Source: Selaginella moellendorffii
Taxonomy: Eukaryota > Streptophyta > Lycopodiopsida > Selaginellales > Selaginellaceae
NCBI RefSeq assembly: GCF_000143415.4
Contig: NW_003314307.1
Span: 910,952 to 974,951, forward strand
Reading direction: 5' to 3'
Length of the DNA stretch: 64,000 nt
Made by a program: the position numbers and the translations under genes. Below are positions 43,146 through 54,734 of the stretch, one piece after another. The notes below the pieces were generated by a model. The model had not been told where the DNA came from, did no database searches, and saw only the letters and a program-made list of their open reading frames with translations. The stretch's first letter is position 1, and each line of letters begins with the position of its first letter.

Positions 43146-45048
43146 TTATATTTATATATTGTATTTCTCAAGTCGTTCCCTTTGGTTGCTTACACTCTTC
43201 AAAGTAATTGAATTCTTTATCAATAAGAGTCCATTCCTATAAATTTGATTTTTGAATATTTTCTAAGAATCAAATTATAGCAACACACTAAGGATGGGTA
43301 TGGCACAATTAAAATTATACTGCAAAACATCAAAAGCTTAATTTGAAGAGGATATAACTATAGAAACAATATTATTAGGTGATAATAATGATATATCATT
43401 ATAACCTTAAATGACACACTCTTTGATCGATAATAGTATAGCATGGCAGTGTCAGTTTTTGAATTTAGACTTTCTAGGAAATCATTTAACCTAGTACTTG
43501 ATCAATAATAATGAGGCATGGTAGTGTAAGCTTATGAATATAACCTTCCCAAAAAGTCACCTAATCCATTATTATTCAAACAAAAGGATACTTAACCTCA
43601 AGTATTCTAAGACCCTTAAACAATTAGAAAAGAAGGTACACTCTTGTTTGTAAGCTTTTTCCTTTTATATTTTAACCCTTATAAATTATTTTTCGAATCG
43701 TTTCCTTTGATTGCTTACAGACAGAAGAAATGAATGCAATGAAGATTAAAAGAAGAATAAATTAGATAGTTATAATCCTAGATTTAGCAAAAGTTAATAT
43801 AGATCTAGATTTAAAAGAGAACAAAAAAATAAGAATAAAAGAACAATCCCAAACATTGAGCAAAACACTGCCAAAAACAATTTTCCTTTTAAAGATATAT
43901 TCTTTAACTCCACCATTATGAGTGTTTGGGATATGGGAATAAATACATTAATTGAGGTTTAGACCTGCTTATATACAAGAATGGAGATTTAGTCATAAAG
44001 GAAGGGTATATATAATTAGTATATAACACATTTAGTATACACATGAAAAACATGGCAGTAAAAGATTATTTCATGATGTGTTTAAAGAATTCAAGCACAT
44101 TTATATATCTTGTAAACTTATACATTCTTTTAATAGGCTACCTACTTCAGGTATACCTCTAAAACCTACAATTGCAAATTACTTGCCATAGTTACATGTA
44201 AATTATGTTTTAATTTGAATATAAATAAACTTAGAATACTTAAAAGTAAAAGTAAAAGAAGAAGAATTACTAAGAACTAATTTAAATATTACTTAATTAG
44301 GTACTTTGAATATGGATAAATTTAGAATGCTACCCAGATTTAAAAAGGATTACTAAAAATAATTATTATTACCAAAGTTTTACTTAATTAAAATATAAGA
44401 ACAATAAGATACCATGCTTCAGAATCCCAAGATGGAAAGGGTTTAAACATCCAGATTATGGCATTTAATCTTCAGACTTGCTTTAAAATACCTAGAGTGA
44501 AAGAATCTTTAAAAGTTTTAGGTATCTCTTGCAAGCAAAGCCAAGATCTTCACTAGTACCAGGATTGCAACAAGGGTCTTTTCTCTTCACAGCTCCAGTA
44601 CTCATTTTTTTTTATTCAGCGCAAGAGATTACCACTTAGTAAGAATTATTATGTTATTCTTATTGTGCTTTAGTGTGTTCGGCATGGATCCAAAGAGAGA
44701 AAGCCTACCAAAGAATAGATCCACCATTGCTGAGTCAAGGAGTCTTCCCAACTAAATTGGAATTTCATCAACCTGGCAAATTTCTTTATCTCATGACCAA
44801 GACTGAAACTTGTCTACTACCTAATCTACATTATGTGTTTTCTTGATGACTTTGCCTGGAACTCCAAGCCTCAAGAACTTGAATGGACTGGGATCATGCA
44901 CAGCTTTCAAGCCTGCTGATGCACGAGAAACAAAGAAACGGCTTTTACTCTGAGGTACGCACTTGGAATGGGATGACCAGCTTCAGGAATGACAAAAGTA
45001 AAATAGGAAGGAACCAGCAATGCTCATTCAGCTACCAAAGAAAATCCA
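43146..45048. other. AT-rich tract with a probable gypsy-edge remnant
   Basis: 43760-43950 resembles the region just inside the gypsy LTR (lysine-codon-rich AAAGAGAACAAA text, then TCCACCATTATGAGTGTTTGGGA-type text before an LTR-like stretch to about 44030). The remainder shows no gene. 44880-45050 has short coding-like pieces without a family. Confidence 0.4.
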
Positions 45049-45225
45049 CTAATCCATGCGACCACGTTCAAACACCCCACGCCAATCCCTTGTAAACACA
45101 GCGGCCAGGAACAAATCCTTGAGCACCATCGATATATCGCGTGGATCGCTGAATGTGAGCTCGCTGCACACCCGCTTCACGCTTGCAGGAAGATCCCGTG
45201 AGAGATTGAATGATTCGGCCCTGCT
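45049..45225 (-). CDS. Coding fragment of an unrecognised gene
   Basis: Immediately after a TAG acceptor-like site, 58 codons read NLSRDLPASVKRVCSELTFS, then DPRDISMVLKDLFLAAVFTR, DWRGVFERGRMD and a stop. Codon use is GC-rich like the neighbouring genes and unlike the flanking AT-rich DNA. An upstream piece (45230-45415, minus) could hold the first exon and shares a short divergent promoter interval with the gene at 45479. It may be the truncated remainder of a gene cut by the repeats on its left. No family is recognised. Confidence 0.4.
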   Translation of the reverse strand, partial: SRAESFNLSRDLPASVKRVCSELTFSDPRDISMVLKDLFLAAVFTRDWRGVFERGRMD

Positions 45226-45364
45226 CTACTCACCTGATCACTAGAAAATTATCCTCAGCGGGCGGATCATCCGCTGCCTGGGGTTGTGGAAGTCGCAGCT
45301 GCAGGGCGGAAGAGGAGCCGCGGTAAAAGGAGAATTTCTTTCTTGGAGCGTGTAAGGAAAACAT

Positions 45365-45440
45365 CGGGGTTACCCCGCATCCGACGGCGCCGATTGGCCA
45401 AATCCGGCGGCCCACAAAATTCGGCTATCGCTACTTAAAA
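45365..45440. promoter_or_regulatory. Bidirectional promoter interval with site II/CCAAT-like motifs
   Basis: It lies between the minus-strand fragment and the gene at 45479. It contains GATTGGCC (CCAAT type) and, on the minus strand, TGGGCCG (plant site II element). The block resembles the inner 5' region of the Helitrons (24410-24520, 36640-36700, 49440-49540 minus), see findings. Confidence 0.4.
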
Positions 45441-45478
45441 GAGTAGATAGGGTTCTTGATAGGGTTCTTGAGCGAGAG

Positions 45479-47195
45479 ATGGAGGGCGAGGGCGAGGGCG
45501 GGTTCGAAGAGGCGCTTCTAGGACTGGAGATGGCGCACGGGATGGAATGGCGTCCAAGGTCTGTGCTAGATCCTCCCCCGAGTCTCATCTTCGAAGAAGA
45601 AGCCGAACAGGAAGCCGGACAGGAGGCCGGACAGGGGATCCTCCAAAGAGGCGTGCGAGACGCCGATTTGGGGCCGGAAGACGAGTTTTGCTTGTCTCCT
45701 CTCTACCTTATCACGGGTAACGCGCACCTGGATGTTTCCGAAAGGGAAAAGTCGAAGATTCTAGGGGTTGGAAGCCTCGATAGTCCCAGGCATCTCATGG
45801 TCGCAGGTCAGGCTATAATGGAAAGGAACGCCATGGCTACTTTCAGGATGGACGCCCGCGGAGAAGAGGATAAGCTGGTGCCGGGGGTTTTCTTTCCCTT
45901 GAGCTCCAGCTATGGGGCCAGTGCTCGACACATGCTGAAAGACGAGAAAGGCAACGTCATGACGCGATGGCGGGCTGCCTTGGTCACAACTTTCAGGCCG
46001 GAAATGCTGTCGAAAGCTGCGACGCCCAGGGCGCTGTTGGAATTCAAGGAACTTCCAGTGGTCGCTGACGTGAAAACCGTGGATCCTGTGCTGGATGTCA
46101 TTCACGCTGGAAACGGGGAGGCGTACTTGGAGAATGCAAATGCGGGTATCTGGGAGATTTCAAAACACGATAACTTTGGAGACTGCAAGAGGGCTACAAC
46201 ATCTCCAAGCTTTGCGACTTTCTGGTTGCCTTGTTCTTTGGAGGCCGAAGCTGAGGATGCAAAGAATGCTGCCTGCGGCATGGTCAGCTACCCCTGTAAG
46301 TTGTGTTACTCGCTTATAGTTTCTTATTTTTGCTCTCAGGTTCTTCTGATATCAGGAAAGTGCTGGAGAGTGGAGAGGAGCAGGAAAAGTGGGCATTGTT
46401 GAAAACGTACTCCTTTCTCGTTGAAGACGAGTACCGGAGGTGGGCTCTAAACGCTTGGACAGTCATCTCATATCCTTGGACTTTTATTGCAGCGAATTGG
46501 CGAAGCGCAACTCTGATCAGGATCTCCTGCAGTTCAAAATGGAGTTATCCAAAAGACTCGCACTCAATATCGAGAGTGCACTGAAAGAGTCGTTTTGTGG
46601 TTTCGTAGACGGTGACTCCATTCTCAGTGTAGGCAGGGTTGTCGATTACAATTCTACAATGGTGGCAACGTCTCTTTCTTCGCTCTCTGGATCATCTGGA
46701 GCTCCGATTGTAAGTTTGTCGTTTGAATTGGCCCTTGATGGAATTGTTTCTTTTTATTACAGTTCCTTTTACAACCGGGGTTGGACCTTGTGTTTTTTGC
46801 AGTACATAACGGGGCACCTCTAAGAGTAATCTTGCTTCCTTTCTTTCTTTTTCTGTGTTCTCTAATGAGGTCTTTTTTACAGGCGGCAAACTACAATCTG
46901 GCGACTTCTACGGATAATCCAACCTTTGTTCTACAATACTTGTCCGTAGTTCTAGGCACTTTGCCATTGCCGTCACATAGCTACTGGAATGGGCAGCGGC
47001 GGAGGTTGCGTGCTTTTGAGCGTTGGCTGGTAAGTGAAAAGTGTGTTTGATGAAGGTGCCTGTCTCATATATCTCATTCAGGCACGACACCTTGGAGTTC
47101 TAAGAGGCGTTGCAAACAGCCATGAACAGAGGGCCTGGCTTTCTCACGTTGAGGACTTTGTTGCTGCCAGAAGAAGAAGACTGGACCTTGGGTAG
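45479..47195 (+). CDS. Six-exon trypsin-fold-like protein
   Basis: Exons 45479-46295, 46340-46439, 46493-46709, 46763-46825, 46883-47029 and 47082-47195 splice with GT-AG borders and consistent phase to 485 residues. Introns are 44-57 bp. Residues 1-70 are acidic, with an EAGQEAGQ-type repeat. The third exon ends in LSSLSGSSGAPI (about 367-378) and continues in the fourth with FLLQPGLDLVFFAVHNGAP. This resembles the nucleophile region of trypsin-like peptidases (G-x-S-G-x-P followed by strand and 'V-x-x-G'), which makes S374 the candidate nucleophile. No TAAH-type histidine box is obvious: the nearest is SPRHLMVAGQ at about 102-111. It may therefore be an inactive relative, or I may misjudge the family. 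No signal peptide is seen. The first ATG follows an AGGGTTCTTGA-containing leader. Confidence 0.7.
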
Positions 47196-47199
47196 AGTT

Positions 47200-48839
47200 T
47201 CTAAGCAATAAAGGAACTGTGCCAAGTGCTCTTTGAGCTCAGCCGTTGGATCTTGGCTGGTTATATTCCATAACCGGCCAATGCCAGGTTCTGAAGTGGC
47301 AAATGCCCAAGATTTGAGAAGAGGTACAAAATCCCTGATCATGTATAGAGCTTGAGTTAGAGGCATAAACACAATAGAGAGAAACCAATGGAGACAAACC
47401 AATGGTTTGTAGTGTTAAATACTCATAAAACATAAAAGAATATAAAATTTAAAATTTTAGGTGATAAAGATTAAAACTATAAATAAATTGCTATGCCTTG
47501 CATTGAGCAATGTTTGGTTTGCTTAATAGTAGTTTTATTATTATTTATTAATCTAATTGATCAAATAAAGTTTATAATTATAAGTATGTTTGTAATTCAT
47601 AAACACAAGATTAATCTTATTTCGTATCAACCATTAGATGATAGAATCAAAAAGAATATACTAGAAAGGGTTTAATAAAGTTTATACATGTTTATTCAAG
47701 CATATTCTAGGTATATTCATTACCATCCCTGTCCCCCTATAGGTTTGCTTAAGCAAACCAAAAAGGTTGGGAAAGATTAGAAGGCCCTTTGAGAAACGTT
47801 AATGTCTTTATTAACTACTAGCAGTTGCCTAGCATATGCTACTTAGTTAGCAAAATATTGTTTTGATTGTTATAATTTTGTTATATTAAAAACTAAAATT
47901 AGAATAGTATAAAAAACAATTGTATTTCACTTTGAAAGAAGAATTAAGGGAATTATGCCTAGCAAATGTTAGGTGAACACAAAAATCAATTCCTATAAAC
48001 TTGATAATATAAATATTTAGAACAAAATATATTTTTAGGCATAAGTAAGAATAAATATTCATTGATAAAAATATTTGATACAAATTATTATTTGGAAATA
48101 TGAATATATTTAGAAAAATACCCAGCAAAAAGTAAACATGAAATTTCTATTATTAAAAATGTGATATATGTCAATTATATTTTTACATGGAATAAACTTA
48201 TATTAAGATTTTATTTAAAAAAAGAGAATACTTACTAAGAATAATTATTACTCAGTTTTATTAGCAAGACATTACTTAATTATGCAGTTTACTTAGACTA
48301 TTACTACCCAGATCTAGTCAAGAAAATAATTACTAACAAAATCTTTTGTAAATATATATGCTATAGAAACTCTAATTCCATATTATTATGTAATAAATAA
48401 AGTTAGGAAAAAGATTTTAATATATTACTGCTTAATCAAATACTGCATACATTATCTTTGTTTTTCTGATAATGAATTAAATTGTAAATAGTTAAGGCTA
48501 CATCTAAAAATATAATATGTACTCCTATTGTTGAAATTGTTTAATTTTTTTTATTAACATTTGAAGCTTTGATCATGATCCTACTCATTAAAATATTTGA
48601 TATACCATCACTTGGTGTTGAATTTCAGATGTTATAGTGATATTTAAACAGGCTATCTGTATAAAATACAGTTTTCTTATTATATTTACAAATACTGTTA
48701 AATAAAAGTATAAAAATTATTTTTGACCTTAAATATTCAAATATTATAGTAATTTATAAAACAGAATAAAATTAGGAGTATCGCAAAAATCAAATCAGGA
48801 AAAGAATGAAAACATCAAAAAAAGATGCCAAGAGTTGAA
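47200..48839. other. AT-rich tract with repeat remnants
   Basis: 47500-47770 matches the outer part of arm A (14745-14965) and ends in the same perfect palindrome GGTTTGCTTAAGCAAACC (47742-47759). The hairpin-like CCTAGCAAATGTTAGG at 47951-47966 resembles an inverted Helitron 3' end. No gene is seen from 47800 to 48840. Confidence 0.5.
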
Positions 48840-49190
48840 ACATGCCTCTTTGGTGCCTTCTACGCCCAACACTCACCTCTAGCCAATGTCAAGTGCCTGG
48901 CACCACTGTCAGCACCTCTGCCTCGCATGCCCTAATGCCTTGCTCAGCACTCTAATGTAGTCTCTACTCAGCCAGCCCTCTCTCAGCGCCCTTTGTTTGC
49001 CCAACTTCTGCCAGTGACTCAGTGCCTTGCTAAGCACCCTAGCACATTCCTAGCTCAGTGCCTCCTCTCAGCACCTTTGCCAGCGCCTTAGGCCACTCTC
49101 TCACACCAACACCTCACTCAGCGCTCCAATACCACTTGGTGCCTCTCTCTCAGCACCTCTGCCAGCACCTCCGGGCCAGTCTTCATGGTC
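48840..49190. repeat. Degenerate minisatellite-like GC-rich tract
   Basis: Repeated variants of CTCAGCACCTCTGCC and CAGCGCC, for example near 48915, 49050-49085 and 49150-49175, with irregular spacing. It stands out from the AT-rich flanks and lies inside the probable minus-strand Helitron. Confidence 0.55.
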
Positions 49191-49545
49191 AACACTTTGC
49201 AGCACAACATCCAGCAGATGAACACTGCATTCCAGTGGAGCGGCACATCTGGATGCTGTGACACCTTGCTCTGATCAATCCTGCTCCAGTCGCCAGATCT
49301 TCCTCACGGGCTTGGGCTGCTGCTGCTGCTTGACACATTTGCATGCGACATGCATCACTGCACCTTCCTCTCCCGCCCCATGCAGCTTGGCCGCTTCCCA
49401 TTCACCTGGAGCAAACATTAGCGTGATTATTCGCTAACACGTGGTTAAAGAAATAACCCCTTTACAGTTACCCCCCATCAGACGGCTGTGATTAGCTAGA
49501 TCTGGCAGCCCAGAAAGTTTGGCAACTCCTCCTTATTTTGATAGA
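49191..49545 (-). mobile_element. Helitron 5' end on the minus strand
   Basis: On the minus strand, after host GTTAA, TCTATCAAAATAAGGAGG begins at 49545 and matches the 5' ends at 24405 and 36622. It keeps about 25 bp (CCGTCTGATGGGGGG region) that the other two lack. Coding-like text EWEAAKLHGAGEEGAVMHVA at about 49360-49425 corresponds to the first captured piece of the other copies. The 3' end is uncertain, possibly near 47950. Confidence 0.6.
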
Positions 49546-49604
49546 TTAACTAATAACCTTTATTAAGCCAAGAACCAATAAGGGATATATTATATTTTAA
49601 GTAG

Positions 49605-49852
49605 CCTGGAGGTGCTGGTTCCCCTTGGCTCAGAAGGGGTTGTTAGTCAATAGTCAATGAGGACATTGACATTTCTAAAGGGGGGGTGAGTGTAGCGCAT
49701 GTGATCATGGGATGAGATTTGGATATATTATCACCGTAGATCCTTGGAACTTTAGGGGATAAATAGGGATAAAATAACCATTAAGGGCTCTCTCATCAAG
49801 CAATTGCCCCTTTTTCAGTTAGCTTAAGGGGAGAGAAATAAAGTGCGCTATA
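49605..49852 (+). mobile_element. TRIM retrotransposon remnant (internal 3' part plus LTR)
   Basis: It holds the internal end (TTAGTCAATAGTCAATGAGG), a purine tract AAAGGGGGGGTGAG (about 49677-49690), and an LTR of about 160 bp from 49691 beginning TGTAGCGCATGTG and ending GTGCGCTA. It is homologous to 61290-61677. Confidence 0.75.
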
Positions 49853-50079
49853 GATGGAGCTTAGTCTGGATGGCTTGTTTTTGCCCAAACCTCACCATGA
49901 TTGATAATCTCACTTTTTCTTAATTCATTGTAAATTGCTTAAGCTTCTTCTTGTGTTCTCTTCTGTAAAGGATAATGAGTTAGTTGAGTGGTTGCAAGCA
50001 TATAATTTAATTTATTTATATGTCTTATGAATAGAAATATAGAAGTAATATAATTAATTAAACGTTGATTGTATTGCAC

Positions 50080-50232
50080 ATATAGTCAATGAGGACATTA
50101 ACATCTTAGAAAAGGGGGGTGAGTATTGTGCATCTAGGGATGAGATTTGGACATATTATTATTATAGATCTTTGAAACCTTAGGAGATAAATGGGGATAA
50201 AATAACCATTAAGGGGAGAAATAAAATGTGTT
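50080..50232 (+). mobile_element. Second TRIM remnant, internally deleted
   Basis: AGTCAATGAGGACATTAACA, a purine tract (AAAAGGGGGGTGAG), then a shortened LTR (TGTGCATCTAGGG... to ...GTGTTACA). It is more diverged than the copy at 49605, and the TCTCATCAAGC part of the LTR is missing. Confidence 0.65.
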
Positions 50233-51033
50233 ACACTATTGAGCACAAATGCTTTGTAAATAAAATTTTATTACATCTTTATAAGATGCTACCATCCACA
50301 AACCAGTCACACAGAGAGATAGTTGTTCTTTCCTATTCTCTCTTACCACCTCTTCAATTTGTTTTTAGAAATATATCATTGAAATTTTTTTGTCTTCCCT
50401 CTCAAAGCAAGCAATGTAGTCTTAGCAACATAGGTTCTAGTGTCACCTTAGAGCCACCTAGAAGAGGAGGTTAAGGGGCTGTGCAAGCCCATTACCACTA
50501 AGAACATAGTGAACTGAACACAAGCCCCCTCAATAAGTTGCCCTTTTGACCATCTTTAATAGGGTAGGCAGAAACTAGTTAAGTGATATTGGACACATTT
50601 TTATCGTATTAGTACAATTCTGGAGAACTTATTTGTGCCATATAAGCAATAATACAAGTGCTCTAGAATTATATAAACCACATCAGCCACATAGGTATTG
50701 CAGTAAAATTCTTGACAATAAATAATCTGGATCCAACAGTCAACAATGATATAACCCGCCCATTAATAGTGCTTCTCAATAGCTAAAACAGTTTATAATT
50801 AACATGTATATAACACAACTATAAAATGATAATATTCTGAGATACCAACTTCCTCATTTAGCAGTTTTTCATTAAAATTTCTTATTTTGAGGAGCTAATA
50901 ATATTATATGTGAGTGCATAAATATAAATATAAATATCGTTTATTTAAAATATATATTTATATAGATAATTTTTAAGAACATTTTCATATTAATTAGAAC
51001 TTCAAAAGGACAAGCAGGCGGGAACTCAAAGTT
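50233..51033. other. Intergenic DNA downstream of the oleosin gene
   Basis: No gene is recognised. Short frames only (for example 50226-50474). The last 200 bp before the oleosin stop are AT-rich and would contain its 3' untranslated region on the minus strand. Confidence 0.4.
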
Positions 51034-51414
51034 CTAAGGCGAACGAGTAGCAGCCGCCTTGTCACTCACCTGTGAAGGCTTCTCCATCACGCGGCTCTTG
51101 ACTGCATCCAGGCGCTGTGATCCAGCCGGGCGCCCGCCCCTCGCATACCTATAGATCCAGGTAATGGTCGCCACCAAAGCGATGAATGCCACCGCCGCCC
51201 CCGTCGCCAGGATCGCCAGCGGCACCAGGATAGGGCTAAAAAAGAGGAGGATCGGCGAGACGAGCAAGAGTACCACGGCGCCGCCCCCCAGCGCCATCGC
51301 TCCCACTGCCAGGATCGCCAGGATGCCAAGAACGCGGCGCGCAGAGGATCGCTGCTTGAGATGCTGGAGCGTGATGCCGGAATCATTGGATTTGGACTTG
51401 ACGAGATCGCCCAT
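51034..51414 (-). CDS. Oleosin (lipid-droplet protein)
   Basis: 126 residues, single exon. A central hydrophobic hairpin (about 27-88) carries the proline knot P54-x5-S60-P61-x3-P65 (text SPILLFFSPILVP), the signature of oleosins. Short hydrophilic N- and basic C-terminal tails flank it. Oleosins coat triacylglycerol droplets and stop them from fusing. The ATG at 51414 was chosen because the protein then has the usual short polar N-terminus. An in-frame upstream ATG at 51594 would add 60 residues that look like translated leader. The length is at the short end of the family, as in spore-plant oleosins. Confidence 0.88.
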   Translation of the reverse strand: MGDLVKSKSNDSGITLQHLKQRSSARRVLGILAILAVGAMALGGGAVVLLLVSPILLFFSPILVPLAILATGAAVAFIALVATITWIYRYARGGRPAGSQRLDAVKSRVMEKPSQVSDKAAATRSP

Positions 51415-51947
51415 GGCGATCGAAGAGCTTGTGATTGATGGACTGGAGATGGAGAATTGGAGCTGTGTGGGAAAGACGAGGAGATCCATTGGTTTTTTAT
51501 TTGGATTTGGGGCTGGCATGGGCGTAGCACCTGGCAGCCTGTGGCTCACACGGAGGATTGCATGCACCAAAGGTAAAATCTTTGTTTCTAACAACCGGAT
51601 TTTCCGATCCAGGGCAGGAATTTCTTTCTACCTTTTCTCCAAGCGATCTTCTTAAGCTCAAAGAATTTCCTATTTTCTTCTCGAAGTTCTTTCGTAAAAA
51701 TTTATTTGTCTGCAAACTTTGCTTCACCAGTTTTATTCATTCGAGTCATCAGAAGAAGAAAAATAAAAAAGAGAGAAACGTTCTTCTGTCAATAGAGACA
51801 TCGCGAGCCTGGAAATCGATCTTACTGTAAAACTTGTCTTGGGCGAGAGGAAGCCACCAGAGAGCCTAACGTCGTAATGAGCAACGCGCACAGGTTCGTT
51901 CCTTCGTTCGCTTCCTTGATTTGTTTTCCCTTTCGTCGTCACTCTTT

Positions 51948-53583
<1,636 letters not shown>

Positions 53584-53703
53584 CCTTCCTTTCCCTCTCT
53601 TCTCTTCACCCTAAGGGCTTGATCCCTGTTTTAGGGTTCTTCGCTCGGGATGGAAATTTTTGAAGAGAAGAAAAATGCGCTTGGATCACAAAGGATGCCT
53701 CGA

Positions 53704-54190
53704 AGCGAGCACGACGCTGGAGCTATGTCGCGATCTGGCGCGATGTGTTCTTGCCTCATCGGGCCTGGAATCTCGCCAGTGCGTATTCTCGCAACGGTGA
53801 TCTGGAAGGCGCCAAGGCGGTGTTTGATGCGATGCCCGGTGGGATCTTGTGCCCTGGACGACGATGCTCGGCGCCTATTCCCAGATCGTGGACGCTGGTA
53901 GCGCCAGGGCGATCTTCGATCAGATGGAAGAGCTCGGTCTCTTTTCTTGGAACTCGATGCTAGCGGCGTATTTCGAGGGCGGTAATCTTGCAGACGCGAA
54001 GCTCCTGTTCAAGAATGGAGCATCGTTTCTTGGACGATCATGCTCAGTGTCTACTCCCAGCACGGAACTTGCAGACGCGATGCTGGTGAGATTATCACTT
54101 GGCCGGGAGGGGCTCTTGCAAGAAGCCGAGAATCTCTTCCAGGGAATGAAGCAAAGAGGACTGGGATCTTCCTTTTGCGAGGTACGCATT
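53704..54190 (+). pseudogene. PPR (PLS-type) gene remnant
   Basis: About 53750-53840 reads AWNLASAYSRNGDLEGAKAV then FDAMP in one frame. About 53850-54000 reads PWTTMLGAYSQIVDAGSARA, IFDQMEELGLFSWNSMLAAY and GGNLADAKLLF in another. About 54100-54180 gives EAENLFQGMKQRG. These are short S/P-type PPR motifs. A one-base frame lesion near 53845 and the lack of most motifs argue for a broken gene, although GT/AG-like signals (54182, 54292) leave room for a small transcript. It sits between the divergent IDH promoter and the GRAS gene. Confidence 0.6.
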
Positions 54191-54734
54191 TCTCTCTTTT
54201 TAGTTTTCTTCTTGCATGGCGACTGGACTTGCTTGTTGCTAAGATCGAGTTGCTAAGATCGATGCGTTGCTAATTTATTTTTTGTTTTGCAGGACGATTT
54301 GTCGATGGTGGAGGAAAGGTTTTGGATTAAAAAGTTCCGGACAGCGCAGGAACTAATATGGTAAGCTCATTGGATTTAAAAACGTCTAGCTAGCCAAGCA
54401 AGCGCGTCAAAAGTTTCAAGGTTTCCAAGAGCTGGCAATCAGGTTATGATAAGCTCGGGCAAAGAAGTCAAGGAATTAAAAAGTTCAGCATGGTTTCCAA
54501 GGCAGAAACGTTTGATCCGAGGTCCAAGCAACGAGCACGGTTTTCTTCACTTTCGTGGACTATGGAAGAACGTAAAAATAAGTTTCCAGCAACTTGATCA
54601 TCCCGAAGATCCAAAAGAACAATGGAGGCTCTCGACAAGTCAAGCGATTTGGAACAGAGAACTTGATGGATCGAATCCAACCAGGAACCGGGAACCAGGA
54701 CTCGGGGGAAAATCTTTTGGATTTATACAGGCTC

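Noticed and set aside
44880-45095. PPR-like frame (RTWNGM text)
   Set aside because: A single short resemblance without neighbouring motifs.
51164-51655. 163-codon frame antisense to the oleosin gene
   Set aside because: The oleosin proline knot is unambiguous on the other strand; this is its shadow.
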